Shown: positions 1 to 23,485 of the stretch, in pieces
Layout: every line of letters begins with the position of its first letter
How positions within the stretch are numbered: the first letter of the stretch is position 1
Assembly: GCF_041146795.1 (NCBI RefSeq)
Contig: NC_135170.1
Span: 26,964,033-27,028,032, forward strand
Length of the DNA: 64,000 nucleotides
Source: Maylandia zebra
Lineage: Eukaryota > Chordata > Actinopteri > Cichliformes > Cichlidae
Reading direction: 5' to 3'
Position numbers and translations under genes: made by a program
Notes under the pieces: model-generated
What the model saw: the letters and a program-made list of their open reading frames with translations, nothing else
Database searches by the model: none
What the model was told of the DNA's origin: nothing

Positions 1-2306
1 CTGGGACACAGTCCTTGCCATTCTTGCTGTTCCCGCTCTGTGAGATATTCAAAACATCTCTTTCAGCTGTCAGATTTTCTCTCTGACGTCATTTACATAA
101 TCTAAAAAATTGTTTAGAGAAAATGAAACTTGTGATTGCCTGTAAATGACAATCACTTATGCAAATACAGATGAGATGAGTGGGATGCAGCAGGCAAGAA
201 AAGAGCCTAAAGCAGGAGGAAGCTTAGCGTTGAAACAATAGGAGTAAATTAGTCTGATTCCACCTAACCCTCCTTTATTTTCTGAAGTCAAAGCACCATC
301 AACACAGCATTCAGGGCAAAATAAGTTAAAGAAGGAGTGGCCCAAGCCAAAGCAATCAAAACAGATTAAGCATAAATCAAAATTAGCTTCTGGGTGCTTC
401 AGTTCAGTCCCAGTTTATGCCTGTCTGCAACCCTGAAGCGGATGCTCCCTCCTCTCTCCCTTCGCTGATCTGCTCTATATCAGGAGCCCCGCTGTTTGAA
501 CTAATGGCAAAAGTAATTAAATGTTGGATATTCTAGCTCGGGGCAAGAGAGATGGCTGTTGTTGCAACAGTGAGTGTGTGACTGGTGTCACACTTGTATT
601 TTCCAAATGTTAGTGGCTGGGCAATGACAAAGATGAAGACAGTGATTGTTCTTTTGTGAATTTACATGTAAATTAAACAGATTAAACATAAGTGAAGTCA
701 CCGGAGGCCAAATATATGGGACAAAGTTGAGAATAATAAAAAAGTAAATACATTTTGCATGCTGTCATCGCTCTACTCATCAATCCATTTGACTCATCAC
801 CAGCCGGCTTTAGTCCAGTCTGCGGTGATAATCTGGTATCGGGAAGTGTCACTCAAGGTCAAACAGCAGTTGGGATAAATACCTAATAGGTGCATGAGTC
901 CAAAATGTTCCACAGGGAGAGTGAATGACAGATAAACCCCCAATGTAACACCCTTAAGTGTATGCTATTGTATTATAAAGATCCCATCTAGATTTTCTGC
1001 GTAAAGTAGCACTTTCCCAGCATTGCAGTGGGAGAAATGTCAGCATGTGACACAGCAATTATACCGGTGCCCTTTTATGAGCCTGCAAATTAAGAAATAT
1101 CTGTCAGGAAGAGGTCAGCCATGTTTAAATGTTAACACACTGGCGATGACCCTGCTGGTCTCATTGTGAGGCTTTCCTTCCAGCTCTGCTGAGATCAACT
1201 AATAACACTTCCCATCATCACTTGGGCTTGAAACAGAAGCCTGTGGTGCATTAAACTGACAATGTGGAGCAGATGTGGTCACTAGAAGGCGTGGACATTT
1301 TTTTAAGACGCTTGAACTGTAGAAAGAGAAGTGAGGACATGACCCAGTGTGGCTGATGAAAGCTTGAGTCAAAGCCCCTGATGTGATTTTATTTTTAAAA
1401 TGAATAAAGAAATGAACTGCCATGTGAGGCATTTTAACCTCATGAGAAGCCCAGTCAGAGCTTGCACAAGGACAGGGAAGGGACTTATCAGATTTATTTG
1501 GTTTTTTTAAACCGCTCTATAGTCTCACAAGTTCACACGTTTCCACTTTAAAGGAAGGCGGTCAGTTATTTTGTTCATTCCTCCAAACTGCTGACTGAAC
1601 AGCTGATTTAATCAATGATAAATGAGTACAAAAAAATTCATAGGGTAGTGCTTGATCTTTGGAAGTGCCAAGGAGTAGAGTAAAGGGGGTTAAAGAGTGC
1701 AGATTTTCATAGGAATTAGGAAAATAATAGAAAACATACCCAGAGTTAGATGATGGGACAATTAAAGGAAAGGCTGGTGATAACAAGGCTGCAGCTACAG
1801 ACGGGGATGTCTGATGCTGATGTATACTGAGCGCCTCCTGTGGTCCGCGGGTCTTGTCGTGGGAGCACATACACAGTCATTAGTCTCTTGTAGAGCTGCT
1901 TTTAACCGTAAAGAAGGATTGCATTTGGTTTTTAACTGTAGAATTAAGGGATTATGTTGAAACCTGCTAACTTCCATACTCCGAAAAAGATATTTATTGC
2001 TTTAAAAAAAAGACTTAAGATGATCTGTTTCAAGGAAGGAGTGAGCTGTAGACTATTCTCAGTGGTTTCCACTTTACTGTCTGATAATCAGAGCTGTGTG
2101 AAACTGTGTGAACGCCCATGCTTGAATCAAATAAGGGGCCTTAGCACCCTCTTGTGAAGCACTTCTGCAGCACAAAATCATTGTGATCACCATGTTTACA
2201 GCAGAAAACACATGTGCATTGTGGCCCTGTGGTATTTCTGTTAATTGCATTTGATACATTGAGGCTCATTATATTAATGCCATCTGCTCCTTCTCTGTGT
2301 GCATAG
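1..2306. other. Upstream flank of rhbdf1, no gene recognised
   Basis: No open frame here resembles a known protein, and I recognise no repeat. The only firm link to a gene is at its right end. A pyrimidine-rich tract ending in an AG at 2305-2306 looks like a 3' splice site for the exon that carries the rhbdf1 start codon. That implies one or more untranslated rhbdf1 exons and the promoter lie in this stretch or left of the window. Their positions cannot be read from sequence alone. Confidence 0.5.
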
Positions 2307-2334
2307 CTGGCAGGCCTGGGGTGGGACAGAGAAC

Positions 2335-11175
<8,841 letters not shown>

Positions 11176-11950
11176 AGTGTGAGCACTGCAGGAAGGCATC
11201 AGGTCAAAAGACACGGACTGGCTGGGGGATTGTCTCCCTCTTCTATGTGGACTATGATAATATGCTTGTGTTATTTTACTCAATATGAATACCCATACCA
11301 CTCATCATAAGGACTTATTTTCATCATCACTCCTTCACTGTCGAGTGAAACAAAGCTAAGGCACTTGTGAACCTCACCAAAACACCTAGCTGTCCTGCAG
11401 AAATGAGAAAAGCCAGCGCTGGAACAATGAAGATTTTCTTTCCCCTTTTTTTGTACATTCACCCTCCAGGCAAAAGATTTATTAATATTATTATCCAGGC
11501 AACCTCATACAAAAGCAGGGACAAAAATCAGATATTGATACCTTTGGTGCCTTGTTGATAAATGTACCAACTACTGCCATATTTTTGTTACATTATGCTG
11601 AGCACTCGAATGTTATCTCTCCTTTTTTTTTTTTATTGCTTCTCAAGAAGTGATTACTGTTTTGAACACGGTAGTGTTTTAGCTACCTGTCTACTCACAT
11701 GTATTTGAAAAGAAAAGTAAAAAAAAATCTACAAAATGAAAATGTCTGCCTCTCCTGCTTGAGCACATGATGAAGATCGCTTTAAAGTATTTAAACTCAT
11801 AAGAATTCAAACAAAACCACAACAAGCTATGGGATTGTATTACAGCTTGGATTTGTATGGTTTATAAAAATAGAATTGTATTTACACTGAGATGTTGTTT
11901 ACAGTAATTGCCTTCTATAATAATTAAAAACATTATTAATCTATTGTACA
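11176..11950 (+). other. rhbdf1: Likely rhbdf1 3' UTR
   Basis: No gene-like frame follows the rhbdf1 stop. The stretch is A/T-rich with a T-run near 11620 and an ATTAAA at 11923-11928, which is the best poly(A) signal candidate I see on this strand. aanat comes from the other strand just beyond, so the two genes are tail to tail, with at most about 1 kb between their stop codons. Confidence 0.45.
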
Positions 11951-12212
11951 AGTGACAGAAGACTAGATAAATAGATAACTGAGAAAAGCAACAGGTTCAT
12001 TTTGTTGCTTGAGCACCTAAATCCACTGTTGTTCCCCTCAGGCCTTAACACAGACTTAACTCCATGTTCAGTGGATCAGGGGACGCATTAGGATACTGAA
12101 CCCAGGCCAGCTATATTCGTGTCCTCTTTTCTCCTGCTGCAGTATTTTGTGCTTGACAAGAGTCCATGTTAGAAATAAGTGGAGTGGAGAGTGCAGGGTA
12201 AGGATTGAAGGA

Positions 12213-13102
<890 letters not shown>

Positions 13103-13388
13103 TCAATACAGCAACAACAGGAGCTTCTGATTATTTTACACAGTTCCTCCTGTGAGTCTGTCTCCTTTTTTCCAGCCTTTTTCTACTAGAACTTTTAGTA
13201 GCAGTCAGATAAAGTTAAACCCTGCAAACAAAACCTCCCGTGCCCTGCTTTTCCCACAGCTCTGAGTCCAGTCTTAGTCACCTCAGCTGGCAAGATGCTG
13301 ACCTTCTCGCCTCCCCCACTCTCTCTCCCTCCTCCTCTTTTTTAACTGATCTCTAAGTGGCTGCTTCCAAGTAGGATAGCTGTCTGTG

Positions 13389-13394
13389 CACGTG
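13389..13394. promoter_or_regulatory. Perfect CACGTG E-box upstream of aanat
   Basis: A palindromic CACGTG lies 290 bp upstream of the aanat start codon. A TAATC motif on the aanat strand (13129-13133), the core of the photoreceptor/OTX element, lies 30-35 bp upstream. Fish aanat2 genes are known to be driven by CLOCK/BMAL E-boxes and OTX sites, so the pairing is suggestive. Both motifs are short and could occur by chance. Confidence 0.35.
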
Positions 13395-14740
13395 CCACCG
13401 AAGTCTTTAAATCCTCTAACGTTAAACAGCAGACTTTATTGTTCTTGCTGTATTTTTTATGCGCTTTATACTTTGGATTTGGTTTGCACTGCCACATTAA
13501 GAGATTGACAAGTCTGTAGCTGCAGCAGTTCAGTGAGAATTTTTTACTTATTAGTATTCAGAAAGCTTTAATCATTCCAACACTGAGATAAACATTTGAA
13601 TCAACCTCGTGTCAGAGTAGTTACAGAAGTCTTTTTTTAGTTTTTCCCTCTGTGTTAGAATATCTTTTTGTAATGGTAATATCCTGCCTGCACAGATGGA
13701 ATAACTCAGGCAGATTAATTGTAAAACTGTGAACCTTCAGTATGAAAAAAAGTGTGTTGTTGAGATACTAGTTTTCATGGGCACATGGATATTGGCACAT
13801 GCACATTTGCATGTCCTCTGGGTTTTGTCTTGTTCAGCGTGGGGATGTGCAGGACATGGTGTGACTGTTGTGGTGATGCTCGTGTTTTTAGAGACCAAGG
13901 GCGTCCGGGCTACTTTGACTGAACTGAGTAAGGAGGAGAGATTTTATGCGGATTGCTGTGGGGGTGATTTCATGCCTTAAAGAGATTTAGCACAGGCTAA
14001 TTAAATGAGAGCGCACGAGCATCAGCTGGCCTTGGGTAAACCTGTTTACACAGACGTGTTTAGCTGTCAGCACAACAGTAGAATTTCAAAGGACACTTTG
14101 AGTTCACTCTACAGCAAACCACTTCATGTCATGAAATAAAACCACAGTGCTCTATATCACAAATTCTGTGGATGTGTATGCATTGCATTCCTAAACTTCT
14201 TCATCTAATAAACTTTTTCATTGGATTTTCCTTTGTTAAGACTGAAAAAAGAAAGCCTTATTTCTCTGGCCCCAAGAGTTTTATATTTTATACTGCAGTT
14301 ATTTGGCTGTACAAATACTTTCTCCAAATGGCCTCAACTATTAAAAAAGGAACATTATTATTAGGGATTACTGCTTCATACCACTCCTCCCTTTGGCCTT
14401 GGGCTGTAATGATGTTTTGTAAATCTCATTTATTCTGTGTTATCTGGACAGCCTGCTAATCACAAATACAAGAACATCTATGTGAGCCGGATCATCAGAT
14501 GTCAGGCATGTACACAGCCAGAGATTGCGTTACCTTTTCTGACCTGGGAATCGTTCAGTGCTGAACACACTGTTACAGTTAAACAGTGACAGAGTTGACT
14601 TTCACTCATTCAGACAAATTTAGAAAAGGAAACGAACCTCTGACGCTCAAAGGTGTAAGCATGTGAAAGCTTATTAAACTCTGACGTTATGTAATTTAGC
14701 CTCGCTGACCCACTGACCAAAGTGTCATAGATCTAATCTA

Positions 14741-14766
14741 ATGTGTGTGCGCGCGTGTGTGTGTGG
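14741..14766. repeat. GT/GC dinucleotide microsatellite
   Basis: Short alternating purine-pyrimidine run, TG repeats flanking a GC core. Such runs can adopt Z-DNA, but no function is indicated. Confidence 0.8.
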
Positions 14767-15984
14767 ATACACACATACTGCACACATGCACATTTCTACA
14801 GTGTATTATGTTTTTACAGGCTAGCTTGAAGCGAGCTTGTGTAACCAAATCCTCATTAAACTTTAAACTGGCTTACAGCTGTTGTTGTCTGAGCTGGGCA
14901 GCAGCTAATCATGACTGCAGAAAAGCTCTGAGACATTTTGCATCAGACGGGTGGAAAATTCTTACTGAAATGAGCTGTCGTTCATTTATTTATTCTTCTG
15001 GGATACATTATATCCATTTATTTAAATATCAGACTAGATTTCATGTTTTAGATGTTCTGGTGATTTAATTGTTTATTTTAATATGGGTGTAACCTCCTAT
15101 GTGTGTTATCATACATATATTTGCACATTCATGCATATGTAGGTTCAGGATAGAGAATTCACTCAGACCTTCTTCACAGTCAACGCTCCCTGTGAAAAAT
15201 ACACTGAAATGTGATCCAAAGCTACACGTTTCCTTGGCCATGTGGCCAGTAGAGAGCAGTGTTCACAGTGACAGAAGACTCCTTATTGTCATGTTTATAC
15301 ACAATAAAAGATATAATCCAAAGTAGCAGAGTGCTTAAGTGTAATTCTAAAACCCTGTGTCAGGTGCTTGGTCTTCATAATGACAGAAACAGAGTATGCA
15401 CACTTTTAATTTTATTTGATAATATACATAATATTTATTGATACTAGACTTGCCAGTATTCTGTTTGCTATTGTGCACACAGCAAAAAAGAAAAAAAGAA
15501 GAGAAGACAGACTTTGATAACTTTGAATTTTTCTTTGCTTTTCATCCGTTTACATGACGCAGTGCATAACATAGGAAACTGTGCTATCACTGAACCTTTT
15601 TGGGTGTGACCAAGTATTTGTCTACATTTAAAGAACACAGATTTGTATGTTTTTATCAATTTCAGGACCAACATCTTCATCTGAAGCTTGACAGATTTAA
15701 TTGATATTGAGTGATGACTGCAAACATCATTTTACATCTCTTATGTTCTTCATCCACTACTAAACGTGTGTGCTTTTCTTCGCGATGCTTGTAATTACCT
15801 TGTAAAACTCTGAATCCTTAAACTTCTGGGCTAATTTCCTACATCTACACAGTAGCAAATGTCACTGTTTTACTGTCAAAAACTTGTACATTTGTCAGCA
15901 TTAAACTGTAATCTGTGAGCTCTACAGCATAATATTGTCTTAATAGAATTGTGTTCTTGAGATGATCAGCAAACAACTTGCAGT

Positions 15985-17588
15985 TGAAGTAATGACTCTT
16001 TCTTTATTGTTATACACATGCTGCTATACACACACGGGAAGAGACAGGTATTGATTTTACAGAGAGCCAAATACCACTTAGTGTGGAGTTATCCTGGATA
16101 CCAGGTCAACAGTGGTCAGAACGGGAAGGCACAGTGTCAAGTTGAAATGGCACAGAAAAGGAGGGAGTAAAGACAAAATAAGCACGTTACCAAAAGTAAA
16201 AAAAAAAACCATTCAAAGGAGTCAGAGGTTTAAGCATCTACAAATTCACATGCAAATGCGAGCCCAATTATTAAGATGCATTTGCCTTTGCATCTATTGC
16301 ATTGGATGCCTTCCTTTCAAAAACACAATTGTTACGAGGAGAACCCACTTGAACCTAAACACTAATATTGAATGCATAATCAACACATGGCAATAACATA
16401 GTAAATGAACAGTTCAATTGAATATTGCTCAATAACAACATACGTTTTTCCAGTAGCATGAAGTTTGCGATACGAAAAAAAGGCTCTGTACATCAGCATA
16501 AAAAAAAATCCTGTCTACGGGCTGAAACTGTTGTATACTGTGGCATTTTTAAGAACACTAATGTCCATTGCAACAAGCAGGCAGCCACATTAATTCAAGG
16601 CACATAGATCTATATGCAGTGTGCTACACGTACACAACCAAGGTAAGTACAGTCGCTGCAGCCACACAAACACGTGACCCCTTTTTTTGCAGCTACATCA
16701 CAGAAGCAGACACTGGCATTGCCACGGAAAAAAAGGGACTGTAGAAAGTTGCCACATATACCACGAGCACCCTTACTGTGCCACACTAAGTCAGCAAACA
16801 TGTAGGTGCAGCATCTATGCTTGTAGCAGGCTTTAGCTATCTTTGAGTTCAGCTGTTAGGATGTAAATCTGTAGCTCTTTTTGATTATCAAAGTCTTAAA
16901 TATTGTGCATGTTAACTGAATGTAGTTCCTTTATTTATATTTTTTTTATATATTATATAATATATATATAAAAAAATGTACAATTTTAAAGGCAACTACA
17001 CAGGACTCTAGTTGTAATACATAGATATATAGTTTGAAATGATAAAACCATGTGTTGATGTTTTAGACAGCAGACAGCTTAAGACATATGTCATTATATA
17101 CTTTTGTTGTGAGGAATGAATTATAACTGATTTTGTTGGGAGAGCAAAATCACCTCAAATGGCCACACGGATACACAAGTAATACAAATTCTTTAGAATT
17201 TAGTGTCAAAAACTTTGATACAGCGTTAATTTAAAGTAAGTGCGCTTAAAAGCACCACCATGACAGGTAGTGAAATTTCTCTGGAATAAACAGTACTAAA
17301 CAACAACTCGACGACTGAAGACCATTCGAGAGTTAATAAAAAGCTGGGGGGAGTTGATCTTTTTTTTTAAACTTCAGTCATAGAACAAGCCATCACAAAC
17401 ATCTTTGCGACCGTCCAATTTCTTTTGTTTTGTCAAGAGATGCTGATGGAATAAACAGAGTCCTGCCTCACTCTTGTTAACTTCCTTTCGGGGCTGTTGT
17501 CAGCTCTGATCACGCAAGCAGAAGACTGAGCTGTGGGGGTGAAAGGAATGAAAGAGCTGGATGATCTCTGAAGCAAAGATGGGAGGAG
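15985..17588 (-). other. mgrn1: Likely mgrn1 3' UTR
   Basis: Downstream of the mgrn1 stop on the minus strand there is no coding frame for 1.6 kb. An AATAAA on the minus strand (TTTATT on plus, 16003-16008) is a plausible poly(A) signal. An A/T-rich near-palindrome occurs at about 16935-16975. The 3' end is inferred, not seen directly. Confidence 0.45.
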
Positions 17589-20500
17589 TTAGTGGATGAG
17601 ATGTTCATCTTCCATATGAAGGCTGCTCGTGGGACACAGGAGAGGCTGGCTGGAGCAGTTTGTGCTCTGACTTTTCAGGCTTTCTGATGACCCTGGGGTT
17701 GGAAAAAGGGGAAACAATCAATAGATAAGAAACATAGTTAAAAGTGAAGTTTCCTTTCAGACTTTCAGTAGGAGAACAAACTGTTCTACACCAGTTTGGC
17801 CTTGCAGGCATTTAATTGTTGATCATAACAGAACATATCACTGCTGGGGGGAGGTTTCTAGCTGTGAATGATAGCAGTGAATGTTACCATTATCATCAGT
17901 AGAGCTCATACACAGAGAAGCAGAGCAGACAGGAAAGCCTACATACCACAGTTATTCCTCCATACCAATAGAGCAGGAATCAGGACCTAGAGCTGGCCAA
18001 AGTGAGATGGTAAAAAGAGACAAGATGGCAGGGAACAGAAGAGGGGGGGTAGATAACACACAGAAGCACCAGAGCACACACGTTAGAGGCAAAGCACACA
18101 GAATTGCAGCCTTAAAGTCCAGGGTTAAAGAAGAAAGACACTGAGCTGAAGTACCAGAGGGAATATTTAACTTCCAGTCAACAGTGACAAGTCTTCACTT
18201 TGTGAAGACCTGATTTGCTCTAAGCTTTCATCGGAAAGTACAGGTCCAAAGTTTAAGAAATGACACATCTTTCATTTTTATCACTTCTTCCTTAATTAAA
18301 AGGATCCTTGTAAGGGCTTTTTTTTGTTCTTCGTCCCAGATGGAAAAGCTCTTACCTGGCAAAGACAGATCACCTGGTGGGTCACTCTCTGTTTTGGTCA
18401 AGCTACTGTGTTCACTGATGCAGTCCTGCAGAATGTCTCCTCCAGAATGCATCCTGTCCTCTGGATACCAACAAAGTCCAGAATGTCATCACTGTCACTC
18501 AAACACATGACTGTTCACTGAGAACCAAAGGAGAAAACTCACCTTCATCTGGAGACAGGGATTCTGCCACGTCCTCAGTCGCTGTGGCCTGGAAGAATAA
18601 AGGAAGGTAGGTTTTTGTCTGTACTGGTGTCAGAGCTTAATGTCAGTTAGTGAAGAAGAAGCTTACATCTGTGGGGGCGGGGCTACTGGACAGAAGAGTG
18701 TGTGGCTGAGCATCAGACATCTCCGACAGCTTCTCTTCATCCTCCTCCTGGATTGGAGACGATGGAGACCTCAGGGTGCTGGAGGGGAACAATGCAGAAA
18801 AATAAGAAATACTTAACTATACTATTAGAAGTGGTAATTTAATTATTCACGGTGACATTCATGCACAGAATTTGACTTTGACAAAAATATTCTAGCCCTT
18901 AGATAAGCCCTTGGGCCTTCAGCCTCTAACAGGCCCATTTTACATGATTATGTCAGCTCTAAATTTTCCTCTAAAAAAGAAAATTTGCTGGAGGCATAAA
19001 GATTAACTAAAAACACAGCTCTTTACAGGAAATGGATAAAGGGGTAAATCTGATTACTGGCAGAGTCTCATGGGAAATGATGTTTGACACCATTACATGC
19101 TATCCAATTTCCTACCTAAACCAGATTACTTGCAGTAAAGATTTTATGTCTTAGATTACCTGTCAGGTGACTTGCTGACTTTGCCTTTCTGCAGACTTCC
19201 ATCGCTTAAATGCTCTGGAGAGCTTAACTGTCTGTTGTCCCCTCCCAGACCCCCAGAGAAATTGATGTCGTCATAGAGGGGGGCTGATGGGATGGCAGGA
19301 GACACCGAGCGCAAACCATTCAGGGCCTCTAACAGTGAGATGGGCTCAAAGCCAGGAGGAACTGAGTCTGTGCCCTGCAAAAAGTCAGTGAAAGAGAAAA
19401 GTGGATTTATTGTTGATCTTAATATTATAATAAAGATTTCAAAAATTTTTTTTTACAGTTAATGCAGTTAGGTAAGATGCACAGCTGGTTAAAAACGTAT
19501 ATCTTACTGAGTGCTCATCGTGGTCCATAGTCTGAGCCAGAACTGGACTAAAGGACACGGGAGAAAGAGCTCCAGGCTTTTTCCTTACAGCTCTGATCTG
19601 AAGCAAGGCTCTGAAGGCTGGAAAGCAGATACATTCATTAATGAATTCATTGATTGAATCTAAACCTGCTCATATAGCATGACACAACTTTTTTTTTTTT
19701 TAAGAAAGTAACACTTCTTACGCAGCCTGCAGATGGGGCAGTTGTTGGCCTGGTACCGCAGAGTGTCCGCACAGGAGTTGCAGAGACAAAGGTGTCTGCA
19801 GGGCAGGATAAGCGTGTCTCGCAGGTCAGACAAACAGACGACGCACTCGTTGCTGTTGTCACTGTTCTCATCATCAGATGGCTAAAGAAGAACAAAAAGG
19901 CTTACAAATCAATCACAGCCAACTTTTTCCAACATCGTGATTCTTCTCAGTTAGCAATTCCAACCTTAGTTTCTTGGTTGTTTTTGTTCTCGATTCCATA
20001 AATCTCCTGCAAGAGGTAGCTTACACGGTCCACCTGAGAAAAAAGTAAAAAATGAAATTCAACATTTAGATTTTATAAAAAAAATATCCACATATTCTTA
20101 AAAGTTTGAAAGAAAACCCATTCACTACAAATGACTGTAAATCTGTTATGTATACTTAATAACATTAAAGTAGTGCTTGTCGCTCAAATGTAGAATAAAT
20201 AAATACATTCAGAGTCTAAAGCGCAGGTTTACAATCAAGTCTATTTTAGAGATTGGCACACATCTGCTCACATGCTTTCACAGGCTGAAACATCCACCTT
20301 TCACCTGCTCTTTGATAGAAACATGCCACACATGGGCTGGATAAATAACTAACGGCTCAAATATGACTTTACTCTAAACTTCAATAACTTATAATAAAAC
20401 AAGACTGAAATAAAAACCTTTATAAACTTACAATTTGCTTCTGCTTCAGAGGTTTCACTGAGAAACTCCCATCAACATGCTGGGGGGGGGGGAGAGACAA

Positions 20501-23485
20501 GACATGTTTTAGCTCATATAAATAGTAAACATGCTCTCTACATGTTAAAATTATTTATTGTTTTTTAACATATACATACTCTTTCAAATGCTGCCAAAAG
20601 CACATGGGCATGTCCAAGACAATCTTGAAAAAAACAAAACATCAAGATTATTACAAATGTTGAGGTAACAATTAAACTGTGATCGTAGTCCATTACTTTC
20701 AAATGTTAAAAAGGAGCCCACTGAGAGACGATTTCCAGCTTTTTAATTTTATTTTTTTGACTCCACTATAGTAGCTTTGCATGACTCAGAGTTCAAAATT
20801 ATTCTATTTATCTTAAACAAGGCAGTTTAGCTTTTCTTTCTTGAAGGTCACCCTCCCTTCTAACCTTCCTCTGATTGGCTGCTCATCCCAAAAAGAAAGT
20901 TCATGGGGGTGGCTCTCCTGTTTTCACAAGAGAAAAACTGTTTGCCTGAGATGACTATATAAGGGAGATCTGCTTCCTCTGATATCATATAGAAGCAGAG
21001 AAAGGAGTCAGAAACCAAACACTCAGAGCACCTAAATGCCTAAACTTTTGGCTCACAAGAATTACCTGTACATAAACTGACCAAATTATCTAAAACTTTG
21101 GCCATGTTTGCTGTAAACATCTACAACTGTAGCATATATTAAAGACAAAATGTAAGAAAAAGTTCAACAGTCCCCTTTTTAACAGAGTCAATATTGGTAT
21201 TAGTCCTGTGCAGCTCCAGCGACTTACCGTCCCCTTCATCAACCACAGCTTGGATCACCATGGGAAACACTCCTCGGTCGAGGTCGAAATTCAGCTTTAA
21301 AGGAGACAGTTACACATAAATAGAAGACATATATCAAATCAAACGTGGTGATGCAATGCTTTTTTATGTGCTAAATTAAACTGATTACAAAATGCATTAA
21401 CTACTGCAAATGCTTACATCTTCTTCTTTCCATTCGCTGAAATCTATTTTAAAAGACGGCATGGAGAACTGCTGGCTCACCCCCCGCTTGTAATGCACAG
21501 TTTCAGAGGCCATCGACGGATCCTTTGGGCTGTACCTACATGTAGAAGACAGCAAAACTATCAAAGTTGACTTTGGAAATGACAGAAAAGGGAAGAAATA
21601 TTCCAGTACAACCTGGAAACTTTTTGCTGCTGCACTTATACAGACATCAGCAATGAAGACTCAATGTGAACTAACACTTATATGTATTAAGAAATTCAGT
21701 ACACTTTTTAAATAAAATCAAACTAAAGAAAATAGAAAACCAAGCACAACAGCAGCAGCCGCCGTCATTTTATGGATCATCTTGTTTGTTTCATAAGACG
21801 GCAACTTCAGACTATCACTTTCGTCTTTGTCTGAGTCTTATCTGGTATCCATGGTGACTGGTGGTTGCTAAGGACCCATTGCATCTATTCTAGACTTTGT
21901 GCTCTGGAGCTCAATCTCACACCCATAAAACAGCATTTAAATGTTTCTTGTTGTTACTGCTTCACATTAACATGAAGACGCTGTGTCAGAGCAGTATCAG
22001 TCTGTGTGAATGGTACAACTGATCCGCAGATGCATTTGCCCCATCTTTGTTTACTTCACACACGGCATGGATTTTTATTTAATAAGTAAAAAACCAGATG
22101 ATGATTTGATTGTATTAATTGTAAGATTAAATCCTTACACTGCCATGCCATTGGAGAACTCCTCAAATGCCTGGCAGTAGAGGGTGATAGCCACTCGAGC
22201 ATCAGCATCAAAAGTGAACTCCACACCATACTGGACCTTTGGTTTCCCGCCGTCCTCCGCCAGTGTGTCAGAGTCATCTTTATACCTACAATCCAGACAT
22301 TTGACAAGGCTTAGGCCAATGTGACTGGCTTCATTAAAACTGTTATGGTGATGTTTCATTGTGATAGTGCCTTTATATCACTACCTGACCAAACGCAAAG
22401 AATCCTTCCTGATGTTCACCAGACTCCTCAGGGTTTTCACAGGCTCATGGGGTGCAGGTGTTACATATGGAAACTAGTGAAATAGAAGGATTTGAAATTA
22501 TTGAAATAGTTCTACTGACCATTTTATTGATAAGAAATGTCAAACTGCTGTTGAAAATACAGTGCTAAACAGCAGGTTAAATAAACAACAGTTTTCACCT
22601 GCACTGGCCTATTTCCAAGAAAATTCAGGTCCATGTTTTCCCCAAAAAGGTATCCCTCTGGATGTGGCGTGTCAAATTTTTCTCCTCCCATGAAAAAGTG
22701 GCTGGCAAAATAATTCCCTGAAGGTGAGATATTTTAAAAGAAAAAGCGATGAACAGATTGGATGCACTCATGTTTAATAGTGCAGTCATTTCGGAAAAAG
22801 CAGCACAGCAACCTTGAAGCTTTAATTTTGATTCTTTTCAGCTATTTGTCAAATTTAAAATACTTCCATTATTCAGTTAATGCTAAGAAAACTAGTTTGG
22901 CAAGCAATAAAATGGTGGCTAAACTAGTTTATATACTCATCTTCACATTGTTTTTACAATGTGAAAAGATCTATATGCTATCAAACTGTTTAAAGGTTAT
23001 TGCTTTAAAGGGTGAGAAACATTTGATGACATAGAGGGTCACTACGTCAACATCTATGATTCCCCAGTTCTTAAAAGTCCATCTACTCATGATCATCCTG
23101 ATGAACATCAAGACTGTCTGTCTGTAATAGCCTAATAAACAGCCATCGTGCTTTATCCTCGGTGGCAGCAATGTCCGACACACCGAAAATACTGTAAATC
23201 TGACAAAAATGTTTTATTAAGTTACCGTCTATTGGTAAAAAAAAAAAAAAAAAAAATCGCAATCACATATGTTTACAATCATTATTTGTCTGCGCGGCTG
23301 ACGGTCATTAGCAGAAAGCGCATTTAGACCGCACTAGTTAGGAAGATGGGGGTTTATGACGAATATGATTTCATCGGAGACATTGACGATCATTTACCAG
23401 ATTTCGGTGGAAATCGGTAAGCCGAGTTGGCTTGAATATCGATGTCTTCAACACCAGCGATTCTACGACTCAGGATGGACCCCAT
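17589..23485 (-). CDS. mgrn1: E3 ubiquitin ligase MGRN1 (mahogunin)
   Basis: Cytosolic RING E3 ligase acting on TSG101 and melanocortin receptor signalling (family knowledge). Sixteen coding exons, high to low: 23485-23398, 22717-22599, 22473-22385, 22285-22139, 21535-21418, 21294-21228, 20623-20580, 20479-20432, 20033-19965, 19881-19722, 19617-19508, 19374-19160, 18778-18667, 18588-18543, 18460-18356, 17692-17589. All phases agree, giving 546 aa. It begins [20 protein letters not shown], whose Gly2 suggests N-myristoylation. The central domain ([16 protein letters not shown] to the [10 protein letters not shown] block) precedes a C3HC4 RING at about residues 276-314 (ECVVC ... CRHLCLC ... 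CPIC). [10 protein letters not shown] and EEDEEKLSE mark the conserved tail; the end is MEDEHLIH. Relative to the human form I remember, a short lysine-rich segment between MDHDEHS and SVPPGFEP is absent and may be a skipped exon. Confidence 0.97.
20838..20963 (+). promoter_or_regulatory. Orphan heat-shock-like promoter in an mgrn1 intron
   Basis: Read on the plus strand, opposite to mgrn1, this intron segment carries a TTCTTGAA heat-shock half-site pair (20838-20845), an inverted CCAAT box GATTGG (20873-20878), a second GAAnnTTC pair (20895-20902) and a TATATAAG box (20956-20963), in promoter order and with promoter-like spacing. No coding frame follows within the intron. It may be a regulatory element, a start of an antisense RNA, or a relic of a duplicated gene end; chance assembly cannot be excluded. 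Confidence 0.35.
23238..23257. repeat. Poly(A) run
   Basis: About 20 consecutive A residues in the first intron of mgrn1; possibly the tail of a minus- or plus-strand retroelement, but no body is recognisable next to it. Confidence 0.6.

Noticed and set aside
23346-23418. Plus-strand frame beginning [20 protein letters not shown] with a good start context and a GT after it
   Set aside because: It is the exact opposite strand of mgrn1 exon 1 ([16 protein letters not shown]...), which fits the neighbouring mgrn1 exons in phase. The plus-strand reading has no partner exon.
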